A stretch of 64,000 nt of DNA from Pedosphaera sp. (lineage in GTDB: Bacteria > Verrucomicrobiota > Verrucomicrobiia > Limisphaerales > UBA9464), in assembly GCA_009695205.1 (NCBI GenBank), contig SIBK01000001.1, forward strand, positions 1-64,000, given 5' to 3'. Both the position numbers and the translations under genes were made by a program. This document shows positions 44,844 through 54,790 of the stretch, piece by piece (position 1 is the stretch's first letter; the number at the start of each line of letters is the position of its first letter). The notes under the pieces were generated by a model. It saw only the letters and a list, made by a program, of their open reading frames with translations, ran no database searches and was not told the origin of the DNA.

Positions 44844-47423
44844 CTAGAAGTGCCGCGCAAGCAGTCGACTTGCCCCTACGAGATGGATGGTGAGCACGAC
44901 CAATACCAACAGAAACGCCAATGATTCGGGATTGCGTTTTTGCCATCCCAGCAGCGATGGCACCCATCCGTGCGCGCATACCACCACGACGACGACGTGA
45001 AAGGGGAGCAGGATGCGGGCGTCCAAGACCAATCGCCCCCCCGCAAAATGGACCTCGGCAGCCACCATGGCGACCCACACCACCACAGCACCCGAGAATA
45101 GCGTGAGTTGAACCAGTCGATGCGTATGCGTGGTTCGGGAACACCGCCACCAAAGAAGCGCGTATCCTCCTGCAAAGAACAGAATTAATGGCGATATCAG
45201 CCATCTCGGCAGAAGGACATCCGGATAGCCCACGCCGTTCCAGAAGGATCCAACCGTCAGAAAATCGCGCTCTCCAGGACCCAGAGAACGAAATGTGGCC
45301 ACCACCACCTCTCGAACGACCGCTGCGCCAGGAAAATCGTCCCGCAACGTTCCGAGCGCAGGAAGCAGCGGAGGCACGATTCCAGATCCAGGCACCATCG
45401 CCGTCGGGGGTGAGGCAATGCCACCATTTGCAACAAAAGCGACCGGCCGTAGTATGGAAAGAACTTGAGCAACACCCACCGCAACCGCAGCCAGCCATGC
45501 CCACGTGGTCAAGCGACTGATCAACGCACCAAACCGGCCGCCACCGCTGGTTTGGGTGAACAAATGCGCCCCCAACTCCAGAAGAGCGAGCACGCACACT
45601 GCAATAAGTACCAGTACCGGGAGCGGCAACGCGGCAAGCCAGGGATGGTGAATTCTGTGGGAGAATTCGGTCAGTAGTTCCGCCTGACGAAGGTCGAAAA
45701 ACGGATTTGAAACCAGCCGCGGGAGACAAACCCCAAGTCCCAGTAGCCCCCAAAAGCCGCATATCTCCTTCGCCATCCGCACATCCTTGATCGTCGCTGG
45801 AAGCAATGCCCGGAGCGGTTGAGCCAACAGTAGGACAACGGAAAAAGCCGCCGCAGGCATCATCCCGCCGTCGCTATGCAGCAGCAATCCAAGGCCCAAG
45901 CCATAAACGCCCCCCAGCCACCAGGGCACCCGGACCCGCTGCAGCAGTAAGCCAATCGCCCCCGCAAGAATCATGGCCGAAAACAGTACGAACGGTTGGG
46001 CGGAAAAATTCATCGCCCACCAAGGCAGACCGGGCACCAGCAAAAGGAGAATCGCCGCCCACCCCGTGCGCCCTTCGCCCGGGTGTCCGACAGCCGCCGC
46101 CCCCGACAACACCGCCACTCCTAGAGCCGTCAGCAACAAACACAGAAGTCTTCGCCAGAACAGGTACTTCGCCGCCGAGCCCGTGTCCCCGATCCATCCG
46201 GTCCAGCGCCACCACGCTCCACCCAGCGAAGTCCGGGTTTCCGGACGCAACTCCGCCACGGGCGCTTCAAGGCCCGGCTCCGGCTTGCCAGCGAGATCCT
46301 GCATCGTTAGCTTCTGTTCCGGATGCAATAACCGCCGCTGAATCGCGGACTGATTGTACAACGAAGTAACGCCTCCCGGCCCGTTCAAGTCCGAAATCTC
46401 CGAATCAAAGCTTTGTAATGTCTCAAGTTCATCCGCGCCGGACATCGCCGGGGTCAATACGGCATTCCCAAGCCCGAGCGCCAGCCACAGACAACTGGCC
46501 CCAGCCGCCGTCCGCACCGCGAGAATCTCCGGTCGAGGCAGCGCTGGCTCTATCCATGGAAATACCGCAATTCCGATCGCGAGCAGGATTGCGGCGAACC
46601 CCAGCCAAGCGGTCAGCCCACCCATCCCAGAAAATCGGCCAAGGGCAGTCAACACGTCCTGACGGCTGCCCGCCGGCGTTGAATCTTGGGTGACAAACCG
46701 CCCGTGGGGAATGCACACATTGACTACGTTGGTTGGCTGACCCGTTTGCGGCTCCGTCGTGTGAGCAAATACCCCCAACGCCGGCTCTCTTACCGCATTG
46801 AAGGATTCGCTCGTGATGACATGGCACCGGAGCGCCACCAACCCCGGCGCGTCCGCCTCAACCTTCAGTTGCCAACGGGCCGAAGCTGCCTCCTCCACGC
46901 TGGATTTGCCCGTCCGGACAAGTTCCAACAGATCGCCATTCTTCAAGTCCGTCGAGCCGTCAAATTTGAAACTTGGAGCCCTCCCTTCCAAGCTCAGTTG
47001 GGCAGACCAAATGCGAGCCTTCCCATTGAGACTTCCACCGCGGCCGGCCGGTGAATGCAAGTCCAGATAAAACCCAACCCGGGTCGCCTTCGAGAACCCA
47101 CTCTTCCATCCTGGCCAAGCCTCGAGATCCATCTTCAACACCGTCTTGCCATCGTCGCTTCGTACCTGCTCAAACGGTACTGAAACCAGACGACTGTGCT
47201 GTGACAGGAACGCACGGCTCCCCGGACTCCAATACTCCAACCGATGGGTTTCGAACGTCGGGGCGGGCATCCCCAACAGCCAATGAAGCGTACCAAAATA
47301 GGCAGCTCCCCCAAAGACCGCGAGCGCAACCACCCACACCCACTGCCCTCGCCACCACCGGCTCGCAGAAATGTCCCCGGACTCCCGGGAAGCCCGACGA
47401 CTGTGTCGTTTCTTTAAAGGCAC
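44844..47423 (-). CDS. Large polytopic membrane protein, unknown function
   Basis: The 859-residue protein has one N-terminal membrane helix (VWVVALAVFGGAAYFGTL), a periplasmic-looking beta-rich domain of about 220 residues (ETHRLEYWSPGSRAFLSQHS onward), then 12 or more membrane helices from GLTAWLGFAAILLAIGIAVF to the end. A loop NAVLTPAMSGADELETLQSF after an early helix has an acidic D-E pair, as in GT-C-fold glycosyltransferases and DUF2142 proteins, where acidic residues in the first loop act in catalysis. That is only a resemblance. It is convergent with the microcompartment operon, with 5 bp between stops. Confidence 0.65.
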   Translation of the reverse strand: MPLKKRHSRRASRESGDISASRWWRGQWVWVVALAVFGGAAYFGTLHWLLGMPAPTFETHRLEYWSPGSRAFLSQHSRLVSVPFEQVRSDDGKTVLKMDLEAWPGWKSGFSKATRVGFYLDLHSPAGRGGSLNGKARIWSAQLSLEGRAPSFKFDGSTDLKNGDLLELVRTGKSSVEEAASARWQLKVEADAPGLVALRCHVITSESFNAVREPALGVFAHTTEPQTGQPTNVVNVCIPHGRFVTQDSTPAGSRQDVLTALGRFSGMGGLTAWLGFAAILLAIGIAVFPWIEPALPRPEILAVRTAAGASCLWLALGLGNAVLTPAMSGADELETLQSFDSEISDLNGPGGVTSLYNQSAIQRRLLHPEQKLTMQDLAGKPEPGLEAPVAELRPETRTSLGGAWWRWTGWIGDTGSAAKYLFWRRLLCLLLTALGVAVLSGAAAVGHPGEGRTGWAAILLLLVPGLPWWAMNFSAQPFVLFSAMILAGAIGLLLQRVRVPWWLGGVYGLGLGLLLHSDGGMMPAAAFSVVLLLAQPLRALLPATIKDVRMAKEICGFWGLLGLGVCLPRLVSNPFFDLRQAELLTEFSHRIHHPWLAALPLPVLVLIAVCVLALLELGAHLFTQTSGGGRFGALISRLTTWAWLAAVAVGVAQVLSILRPVAFVANGGIASPPTAMVPGSGIVPPLLPALGTLRDDFPGAAVVREVVVATFRSLGPGERDFLTVGSFWNGVGYPDVLLPRWLISPLILFFAGGYALLWWRCSRTTHTHRLVQLTLFSGAVVVWVAMVAAEVHFAGGRLVLDARILLPFHVVVVVVCAHGWVPSLLGWQKRNPESLAFLLVLVVLTIHLVGASRLLARHF

Positions 47424-47535
47424 ATGTGTCGATACTCAACTCCATCGGCAAACTCAATTCTTGAAAGAACCGAAATTCATTTTAACAGCAGGTCTGATTT
47501 GAAACAAATCCACGAGTTTCGTGTATTGATGATGG

Positions 47536-47742
47536 ATGAAACTGATGTTCTGCCTGGCAGCGTGGCTTTTACTATTGGTCGTTTGCTGGCCGTTGGCACT
47601 GGCGGCCCTGGTTCTCTAGCCGATTGTTTGGCTTCTACTACTGCCGTTCCGGGTGGTTGGGGCGGTGGTCAGCGGTGGTTTGGCTCTTCTCAAGGCCATC
47701 TTTTTGCTTCCGGCGCGCCTCCTCGGCGGTGGAAAGCACTAA
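47536..47742 (+). pseudogene. Small membrane-protein gene interrupted by TAG
   Basis: From ATG 47536 the frame reads MKLMFCLAAWLLLLVVCWPL then ALAALVL, TAG (47617-47619), and continues PIVWLLLLPFRVVGAVVSGG, LALLKAIFLLPARLLGGGKH, TAA. The two halves read smoothly as one 68-residue two-helix membrane protein with basic residues at expected loop positions. It is too short for the ORF track and lies in the otherwise empty 428-bp gap between the large membrane protein and the sulfatase. Small proteins of this look occur in several phyla with no known function. The TAG makes it a pseudogene, a readthrough gene or a sequence error. Confidence 0.6.
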
Positions 47743-47851
47743 TCCATGGATTGTCGGCAAACCTCAATCCTGGGATTCAGAAAGAAACGCTCAGCAAGAA
47801 GTCCGCAAACATTTTGGACCTGGAGTTCGGTCACAGTTTTTTTTCTTGGCG

Positions 47852-49390
47852 CTACTCGACTCGCGCCGGGGGCCGAATCCCCGTCCCTGCAATTCCTGTC
47901 AACGAATCACCCAACTCCAACCGGCGTCGCTGCGTGGCGGCTTGAAGGCGAGTCACTACATCCGCACGCTGCGAAGCAACGTTTCGTGTTTCACTCGGAT
48001 CGGACTCCAAGTCGTATAGCTCCAACCCAACCTTCAATTCTTCATACTTGGCCGGGTTGCCACCCCGTCCGCCGTCGCGCCCCGCCAGTGTTCGCGATTT
48101 GTGTGGAAAGAGGAGTTTCCACCGACCCGACCGCATCGCCTGTAGTTCACCGGTATTATAGTAAAACAGGTACTCGGAGTGTGCCGATTTTGCACCAACC
48201 TTTGCCGATACCACAGACCACGCATCACGGCCGTCGATGACGAGGGGCCCCATCGGCGCATTCGCTCTGCATGCAATTGTCGGATAAAGATCGATCGTCA
48301 TCATCGGGGTAGCACACTCTCTTCCCTCAGGGATCTTTCCAGGCCAACTCATGATGCACGGAACTCGCACCCCCCCCTCGAACACCGTCCCCTTGCCTTC
48401 GCGATACTTTCCCGCACTCCCCGCATGGTCTCCATAACTCAACCACGGCCCATTGTCCGAGGTAAAGATAACCCAGGTATCCTTTTCTAACTTGGCATCG
48501 TGCACCGCCGATAGAACTTGGCCAACCGACCAATCGAGTTCTTCAATGACGTCTGCGAATAACCCGTGCGGGGAGCGGCCTGCGAAGTCACTGCTGGCAA
48601 ACAGCGGGACATGCGGCATGGAATGGGCCAGATAGAGGAAAAACGGCCGATCCGCGTTGTTGCGAACAAATGCGACCGCTCGTTCGGTGTACCGGCGCGT
48701 TAAAAGCCGCTGGTCCGGCATCAGTTCGATCACCTCCCGACCTTCGATGAGTGGCAAAGGCGGGTAAGCACCCGGCATCGCCTCGGGATGATTCGGCCAC
48801 ATGTCATTCGAGTACGGGAGGCCAAAATATTCATCGAATCCGTACGCAGTCGGCAAATGCGGAGCGCGTTGACCGAGATGCCATTTTCCGAACATGGCGG
48901 TTGCGTAACCCGCCGCCTTGAGTGAGCGAGCAAGCGTCCACTCGTTGGTATTCATCGCAATCTTGGAGTTCGGACTCAGAGCGCCGTGGATTCCGATTCG
49001 ATTCGCGTAACAACCGGTCAGCAGCGAAGCACGGGACGCGGAGCAGACGGGTTGCGACACGTAAAAACTCGTGAATCGAGTGCCCGCTCGAGCGAGCCGA
49101 TCGATATTCGGTGTTCGAACATTTTTTGCACCAAAGCATCCGACGTCGGCATACGCCAAATCATCACAAAAGATTAGAACGATATTCGGTGGGCGCCGCG
49201 GAGTTCTTGCGGCGGCCGAAAACGGCAGCGACAGCGTTAGAAGAAGCGCCCCCGCGACCGAGCGCTGCAGGACGAGCCGGCAACAAAGTCCAAACCGGGC
49301 GATGTTAAAAAGAGCCGAGCAGGAGATCACGCCAACAAGGATGATTTTCGAAAGGCTGTCTAGGCAACAAGGAATCCGCATTTTTGACAC
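47852..49390 (-). CDS. Secreted sulfatase
   Basis: The alkaline-phosphatase-fold protein (up to 512 residues) begins after a signal-like region with PNIVLIFCDDLAYADVGCFG, whose D-D pair binds calcium. QPVCSASRASLLTGCYANRI contains the C-x-x-x-R motif whose cysteine is converted to formylglycine by an anaerobic- or FGE-type maturase. Further motifs: FGKWHLGQR, HSMPHVPLFAS, VIFTSDNGPWLSYGDHAGSA and GKGTVFEGGVRVP. It would remove sulfate from polysaccharides or glycosides; the substrate is not predictable. The N-terminus before VAGALLLTLSLPFSAAARTP is longer than usual, so the start may lie downstream. No maturase gene is nearby. Confidence 0.88.
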   Translation of the reverse strand: MSKMRIPCCLDSLSKIILVGVISCSALFNIARFGLCCRLVLQRSVAGALLLTLSLPFSAAARTPRRPPNIVLIFCDDLAYADVGCFGAKNVRTPNIDRLARAGTRFTSFYVSQPVCSASRASLLTGCYANRIGIHGALSPNSKIAMNTNEWTLARSLKAAGYATAMFGKWHLGQRAPHLPTAYGFDEYFGLPYSNDMWPNHPEAMPGAYPPLPLIEGREVIELMPDQRLLTRRYTERAVAFVRNNADRPFFLYLAHSMPHVPLFASSDFAGRSPHGLFADVIEELDWSVGQVLSAVHDAKLEKDTWVIFTSDNGPWLSYGDHAGSAGKYREGKGTVFEGGVRVPCIMSWPGKIPEGRECATPMMTIDLYPTIACRANAPMGPLVIDGRDAWSVVSAKVGAKSAHSEYLFYYNTGELQAMRSGRWKLLFPHKSRTLAGRDGGRGGNPAKYEELKVGLELYDLESDPSETRNVASQRADVVTRLQAATQRRRLELGDSLTGIAGTGIRPPARVE

Positions 49391-49548
49391 CCCACGCTAG
49401 ACTATTCCGAGGAATTGGCGGCAGGGGGAAACTTCTGCATCCGGGAAACGGCTGTCGTCACGCGGGCCTTGGGATCCATTGCCAACTCAGGACTTTCGGT
49501 GACTTTGAACATTGCACATCCTCCGATCATTCTGCATCGTCTCGATCC

Positions 49549-50943
49549 ATGAAGGTTACCTTTTACGGTGCCGCCCGCACCACGACGGGTTCTCAGTATC
49601 TAATTGAAGTGAACGGGCAACGCATTCTGATGGAGTGCGGATTGTATCAGGGCCGGCGCGAAGAGTCCCTCGAGCGTAACCGGAACTTTGCATTCGATCC
49701 AAAAACGATCGATGTGGCGGTAGTGAGCCATGCCCACATTGATCACGTGGGGAACTTTCCAAATCTTTATAGACAAGGATTTCGGTCCAACATTTTCTGC
49801 ACCTTTGCCACCCGAGACCTCTCTGCCCTTATGCTCGCCGATTCCGCGGAAATCCAACGGGCGGATTGCGAATTCATCTCCAAACAGAGAGCCAAGAAGG
49901 GGCTCCCACCGGTCGAGCCCCTATACGATGCCCATGACGCCCACAAAGTGTCGGAACTATTCGTCACCATCAGCTATGACCGCCCGATGCTGATCGCCCC
50001 GGGCGTGAAGGTAACGTTCGTGGATGCCGGCCATATTCTAGGTGCCGCGCAAGTAATCCTCGATGTTGATGAAAATGGCAGGAAATTTCGCTACCTGTTC
50101 AGCGGTGATGTTGGCCGCCCCAACCAGGATGTTCTCCGGGATCCCGTACCCGTCGAAAACGTCGATTTTCTCCAGATGGAAAGCACCTACGGCGATCGCG
50201 AGCACCATGATCCGGTCGACGCCCGCGGCGACCTATGCCGCCTGATTTCCGAGACAATAAAGCGGGGTGGCAATGTGGTTATTCCCGCATTCGCCGTCGG
50301 ACGAACTCAGCAGCTTGTCTATGAGCTCCATCAACTGACGGATGAAGGCAAATTGGACCGTGTGCCAATCTTTGTAGACAGTCCGCTGGCCGTAAATGCC
50401 ACGGAAATATTCCGCCTCCACCCGGAGTGCTTTGACGAGCAGACCTACGAATATCTCCACAATAAGGGGAACCCTTTCGGGATGGAGAATCTCACTTACA
50501 TCCGGGATGTCGCGTACTCCAAGAAGCTCAATGAACTCAAGGATCCCTGCATCATCATCAGTGCATCGGGAATGGCTGAAGCCGGCCGGATCCGGCACCA
50601 CTTGATCAATCACGGAAAATGCCCGAAAAACCTGATTCTATTTGTTGGTTTCTGCGCAGAACACACGCTGGGAGCGCATATTCTCTCCGGGGCTAAGGTC
50701 GTCAATATTTTCGGAGAACTGCACGAGATTAACGCGCAAGTCGCTCGAATCGATGCATTCTCAGGCCACGCGGGAAAATCCGAATTGATTCAGTACGTAA
50801 AGGCGATCACGGGCAATATCCGCAAGATCACCGTGGTGCACGGAGACGAACCGTCCGCGCTCGCCTGGGGTGATACCCTTCGGAAGATAAAACCAAATGC
50901 CGAGGTCATTGTTCCCGTTCGCGGGCAGTCCGTTGAATTTTAG
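49549..50943 (+). CDS. MBL-fold beta-CASP RNA nuclease (YSH1/RMM-like)
   Basis: ATG 49549 gives 464 residues; the track start 55 codons upstream lacks support. MBL motifs: SHAHIDHVGNFPNLYRQGF (HxHxDH), VDAGHILGAAQVILD and the FSGDVGRP aspartate. The beta-CASP domain supplies MESTYGDREHH, VVIPAFAVGRTQQLVYELHQ, IISASGMAEAGRIRHHLINH and SGHAGKSELIQYV. A conserved C-terminal RMM-like region ends VIVPVRGQSVEF. Such proteins are metal-dependent ribonucleases related to CPSF-73 and YSH1. The exact RNA substrate is unknown. It is divergent from the sulfatase gene. Confidence 0.92.
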   Translation: MKVTFYGAARTTTGSQYLIEVNGQRILMECGLYQGRREESLERNRNFAFDPKTIDVAVVSHAHIDHVGNFPNLYRQGFRSNIFCTFATRDLSALMLADSAEIQRADCEFISKQRAKKGLPPVEPLYDAHDAHKVSELFVTISYDRPMLIAPGVKVTFVDAGHILGAAQVILDVDENGRKFRYLFSGDVGRPNQDVLRDPVPVENVDFLQMESTYGDREHHDPVDARGDLCRLISETIKRGGNVVIPAFAVGRTQQLVYELHQLTDEGKLDRVPIFVDSPLAVNATEIFRLHPECFDEQTYEYLHNKGNPFGMENLTYIRDVAYSKKLNELKDPCIIISASGMAEAGRIRHHLINHGKCPKNLILFVGFCAEHTLGAHILSGAKVVNIFGELHEINAQVARIDAFSGHAGKSELIQYVKAITGNIRKITVVHGDEPSALAWGDTLRKIKPNAEVIVPVRGQSVEF

Positions 50944-51078
50944 CGCCTCAAGAACGGCGAATTGTTTGCCACCACAGTGGGGCCTTCCACGACTCTTTCA
51001 CTCTTCGCCGATATCGGCGGAACGGGTTCGCATGCCCCTCGTTCTCTTTAGCGCTTCTTTGCGACACTTTCCACGCGC

Positions 51079-53262
51079 TCAAGGCACCAATTCCCCCTGC
51101 TCATCCAGTTCCGGAAACCAGCGTCGCGCTAACGCCGCCTTTCCAATGGCCGTTTTCGGACAGCGACGCACTAACGTCTTGTAAAATCGGTCCGCAGCCT
51201 TGGGATCACGGTACTTCAGCCACGAACCACTTTCAGAGAGGAACCTCGCTGCCTCCCCGGAGTTGTCCGGCAGGAGCCCGGAGGCCTCCAAGGCAAGATC
51301 CGCCCCCGTATAACGGTAGTGGAAACGGGTATCGGGATTCGCAGGTTCTCGGGTCGCCCGGCGTTGCTCCTCCACACTCGCGCGGTTGATTCGTGGCAAG
51401 CCGTTCGTCCATTCGACGCGATCTCTACGACTCCGCTCGGGGCTCACACGACCCGCAAGGGTGATCCCTTCCTCAAATTGCCCCCCGTAAATTGAATAGT
51501 CCGGCTCCAACTCGGTACCCATCAACTCGAGTCCTTCCCATTGCGCAATCCGGGCGGCAGCCATCAAGGCGCGAGCTCGCTCGAGCGCCGAGAGCCGCGG
51601 ATCGCGACCGCGCTTCAGTGTCGTCCCATAGACCCCAAGTCGGGATTTCAGTTCCTCCGGTAGAAAGACACGCGCCTCCGCGTATCGGCCAGCACGAATG
51701 AGTCGCCGCGCCAGCAGATGACGAACGTGCCCCGCCAGCTCGGCTCGGCCCTGCGCCACCCCCGCCGGCGACTCATCGGTTGCCTTCCGTATCGCAACGG
51801 GTGTTGGCCAGCGTCTTCGGACATATTCGTGGAGTTCAGCTAAAGTCAGCACCCGTTCCGAAACCCATGCCGCGTCATCCCAAAACCCAGCCCGCAGAAA
51901 CGTATCGAGACTGTCAACATAATCACCGCGCGCCAGTTTCAACGTGGCAAGTTCTCCAAGAATCTGGTTTCCGGCGCCGTCATCGATTTTCTGGTTGCGT
52001 TCCCGTTCGAACGGATACTGCCATCCGGAGTATACATTAGGCGCCATCCCCTCTTCGGAACGGCGGGCGCCATTCACCGGAAATTTTAGCGTTAGGGAGG
52101 CGAGTAATTGGGCGGCCTGGTCCACCTTCCCCTCCCGGAGATAGAGCTTTGCACGAAGCCACTGGGCAGCCGGTTTGAATCCGGCCATCGACAACCACTC
52201 TTTCGCCGCCGTGAATTCACCGGACTGGTACGCCAGCAGGGCCAGCTGTTCAGCCGCCTCAACATCGCGGGCTCCTGCGGCTCGGAGCATTTCGAGCCAC
52301 TTCGCGCCATCCGCGTTCTGCCTCATCGCCTCCGCTGGGTCGTATTCGACCCGTTGTTCGGCGATCATCAACGCTGTGATCAATCGCCTCCCGCGCGGAT
52401 CCGCAGCGAACCCTTTCACTGTGCGTTCACCTTCCGCCCAGGCCTTTCGCGCCAGCCAACGCAACGAAGCGCATGCCGATGAATCTCTCGCCGCGAATTG
52501 CTCGAGATATAGATCGCAGGCCGGTAGCAATGGCCCGGCTTCATAATGTGTCTTCGCCTCCCGCCCAAGGCTGTCCACCGCCAGATGCAACGAATCAGCA
52601 AAACCCTGATGCGCGAGCGCGCGAACCTCTTGAAATCGCCCCCGCGCACGGAGGACATCGGTCGTTTCGGCAGCACGCCCCAGCATATAGGCAGCCCAAG
52701 TCGATTTGAATCGCCTTGCACCGGGTGGGAGCGCCAGTACTTCCTCCCACGCCGCCTTCGCCCCCCGAACGTCGCCTCCATACCAGGCGACGGCCCCACG
52801 AAAATAGCCTGCGAACTCCGCGGGTAATTCCCTTACCGGCTTCAACTGTTCAATTGCACGCCGCCAACCGGACTGCCGAGCGTCCCAGCCTTCTCCATAG
52901 GGCTCTTCCTCGATCTTCCGGATGAGCCGCTCGAGCTTGCGTCGCACTGTCTCGTAGCGGCTCACTATAGAATGCGCGTCGGAAACTCCAGCCAGCGCTG
53001 CCCTTAGATCCTCAAGATCTACCCCGGCGGCGTCCGTTGTGAAACCCCGGGTTGTCCCGGTGTCTCGGGCACGATATGCAGTCGTGATAAGATGCATCCG
53101 TTGAAGTTCGTCACGGAAATCGACTTGTGGCGCCAACAGGAGCACCGAGTCACCGCCGTCGAGAAAACGGTTCGGAAAATCCGGGCCACACGCCAGCGCC
53201 GCCTCAATAACCATTACCGTCAGTACCCGTCGCAACCACCGATCATTCTGTCTCCAGTTCAA
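51079..53262 (-). CDS. Exported TPR-like lipoprotein, unknown function
   Basis: The 727-residue protein begins with a short basic signal (RWLRRVLTVMVIEAALACGPDFPNRF); the cysteine after ALA could be lipidated. The rest is alpha-helical with repeat-like pairs, e.g. GYFRGAVAWYGGDVRGAKAAWEEVLALPPG, QLALLAYQSGEFTAAKEWLSMAG and QWLRAKLYLREGKVDQAAQL, suggesting tetratricopeptide-type solenoids. C-G-P-D-F-P-N is a recognisable opening of large exported proteins in this phylum. Its start overlaps the end of the DUF3142-like gene by 20 bp, and the two are probably cotranscribed and functionally paired. Confidence 0.65.
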   Translation of the reverse strand: MNWRQNDRWLRRVLTVMVIEAALACGPDFPNRFLDGGDSVLLLAPQVDFRDELQRMHLITTAYRARDTGTTRGFTTDAAGVDLEDLRAALAGVSDAHSIVSRYETVRRKLERLIRKIEEEPYGEGWDARQSGWRRAIEQLKPVRELPAEFAGYFRGAVAWYGGDVRGAKAAWEEVLALPPGARRFKSTWAAYMLGRAAETTDVLRARGRFQEVRALAHQGFADSLHLAVDSLGREAKTHYEAGPLLPACDLYLEQFAARDSSACASLRWLARKAWAEGERTVKGFAADPRGRRLITALMIAEQRVEYDPAEAMRQNADGAKWLEMLRAAGARDVEAAEQLALLAYQSGEFTAAKEWLSMAGFKPAAQWLRAKLYLREGKVDQAAQLLASLTLKFPVNGARRSEEGMAPNVYSGWQYPFERERNQKIDDGAGNQILGELATLKLARGDYVDSLDTFLRAGFWDDAAWVSERVLTLAELHEYVRRRWPTPVAIRKATDESPAGVAQGRAELAGHVRHLLARRLIRAGRYAEARVFLPEELKSRLGVYGTTLKRGRDPRLSALERARALMAAARIAQWEGLELMGTELEPDYSIYGGQFEEGITLAGRVSPERSRRDRVEWTNGLPRINRASVEEQRRATREPANPDTRFHYRYTGADLALEASGLLPDNSGEAARFLSESGSWLKYRDPKAADRFYKTLVRRCPKTAIGKAALARRWFPELDEQGELVP

Positions 53263-54625
53263 TCTGCACCTCTCTTTCTTCCGTTAGCCGTAACCAGCCG
53301 GCAACCCGACGTTCGCCCGGCCGAAGTTGCACCAAACCCGACCGAAGATTCAGCGTATCCGCTGATTCACCCACCGATTCAAATCCTGCAAGCGCATCGC
53401 GCGCTTCCAACTGGGCTCCCTTCCATGATAATTTTGCCGTGACGGGTCCTAGATAATTGGCCGCACCGTCGTTGCAGACAAAAACCTCGGTCACGTTCGG
53501 TTTTGACCGCCTCGTCTCCCAGCGCAAGACGGGTGTTGGAAATTCGCCGTTCATTACCGTTTCCAGCGTCGGCCACCGCCAGTTACGCTCGTCCCGGGCG
53601 GTCGGGAAACGATACCAAAGGATTCCGGTCAAACCCGATGGCGGCCGCGACGTCCAGTCCCGGACCAGACCGACGATGGACGCCGGATCGGTCGACACGA
53701 CCCTCAATTGTGCGCCCTCAGGCCAGGCGGACTTGGGACCCTCGGCGGACAAACCGAGAAAGTTCCCGCGGACATCGAATGCCACGAGATAACCATACGT
53801 GGGCAGTGCCACACGAAACGGCACCCCAAGCCGACTCGCTGTCGCTACCGCTCTCCGAGCAGCGTCCGGATCACAAAGAATGAATGGGGCACTGATAGTA
53901 CGCGGCCGCTCCAGCGAGTGCACCTGGAGGACATAGCCCTCGGTGGCACGCGCCAGCGATTGGAACTCACGTCGCTTCAGCCAAGCAGGCAGGGCTGTGA
54001 TGGTGAGGGGAGTTCGACCGAGCCGTGGACGTAGCTGCTCCAGCCATCGCCGATACCCCTCGAGACGGTTCTCGGCACAATCAAAATCGATTTGAAATTC
54101 CGCTAAATCCAACCGATTGGATACCGCCTGAGAAAGCATCCCTTGGACCAGATCGTCGAGGACCGCCGCCCCGGCTTTGTTCGTTGCGAACGTCCCGGAG
54201 TATCCTCCAATTCGTAGGCAGAGCCCAATCGGCCTGTCGAGCTTTCGCAACAAAGCATGATCGATCGGAACACGAATGACCCGGGGACCATCTCGCTTCC
54301 AGGCGACTTCTGCGCCCAGCACAACAAGTCCAGCCATCTTCGGTCCGTGATCGATCAATGCGTCTTGCACTGAGGCGGTCCAGTCGCGTTGCCATACATA
54401 GGCCTGTTGCGGCAAGGGGCTCGTCCTGACACCCGGATCGCCGGAACTCTGTGACTGGAAAAACCTCCATGCCACGGCAAATCCGAGGAGGGCAATAAGT
54501 CCCAAGATCCCGGGTCGGACCCCGTAGGCGATCGAATGTTTGCCGAGGGCGGTTGAGGATGGCGCGATAGGGCGGCATCCGGGCCGGCAAGTCCAATTCA
54601 CCCAGGCTTGTGAAATATGTTTCAA
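53243..54625 (-). CDS. DUF3142-like membrane-anchored protein
   Basis: The 460-residue product has an N-terminal membrane helix (GILGLIALLGFAVAWRFF, about residues 38-55). A domain follows starting QQAYVWQRDWTASVQDALID, which matches my memory of DUF3142 proteins. Later strands (LDLAEFQIDFDCAENRLEGY, TPLTITALPAWLKRREFQSL, GYVLQVHSLERP, GILWYRFPTARDERNW) look like a TIM-barrel of the glycoside-hydrolase type, with acidic residues at strand ends. A C-terminal beta domain ends the protein. It overlaps the downstream lipoprotein gene. Function is not established. Confidence 0.65.
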   Translation of the reverse strand: MKHISQAWVNWTCRPGCRPIAPSSTALGKHSIAYGVRPGILGLIALLGFAVAWRFFQSQSSGDPGVRTSPLPQQAYVWQRDWTASVQDALIDHGPKMAGLVVLGAEVAWKRDGPRVIRVPIDHALLRKLDRPIGLCLRIGGYSGTFATNKAGAAVLDDLVQGMLSQAVSNRLDLAEFQIDFDCAENRLEGYRRWLEQLRPRLGRTPLTITALPAWLKRREFQSLARATEGYVLQVHSLERPRTISAPFILCDPDAARRAVATASRLGVPFRVALPTYGYLVAFDVRGNFLGLSAEGPKSAWPEGAQLRVVSTDPASIVGLVRDWTSRPPSGLTGILWYRFPTARDERNWRWPTLETVMNGEFPTPVLRWETRRSKPNVTEVFVCNDGAANYLGPVTAKLSWKGAQLEARDALAGFESVGESADTLNLRSGLVQLRPGERRVAGWLRLTEEREVQIELETE

Positions 54626-54790
54626 GCCCTTTCAGTCTTCGGGACCGCTCCCAGACAGCAAGCTTCCGTGAAAGATGTTATTCACTGATGCGACGGAGGG
54701 TGAAATGGAGCTCAGCGGCGAAAGGCTGCCCCGCATTCCGCCTGCGGTTGCGGATTGATCGACACCCGAATCCCGCTAGGCTAACGGCCC

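Noticed and set aside
49384-49548. N-terminal extension of the MBL-fold nuclease given in the ORF track
   Set aside because: It reads into the divergent sulfatase promoter and has no family similarity; MKVTFYGAARTTTGS at 49549 is the standard start.
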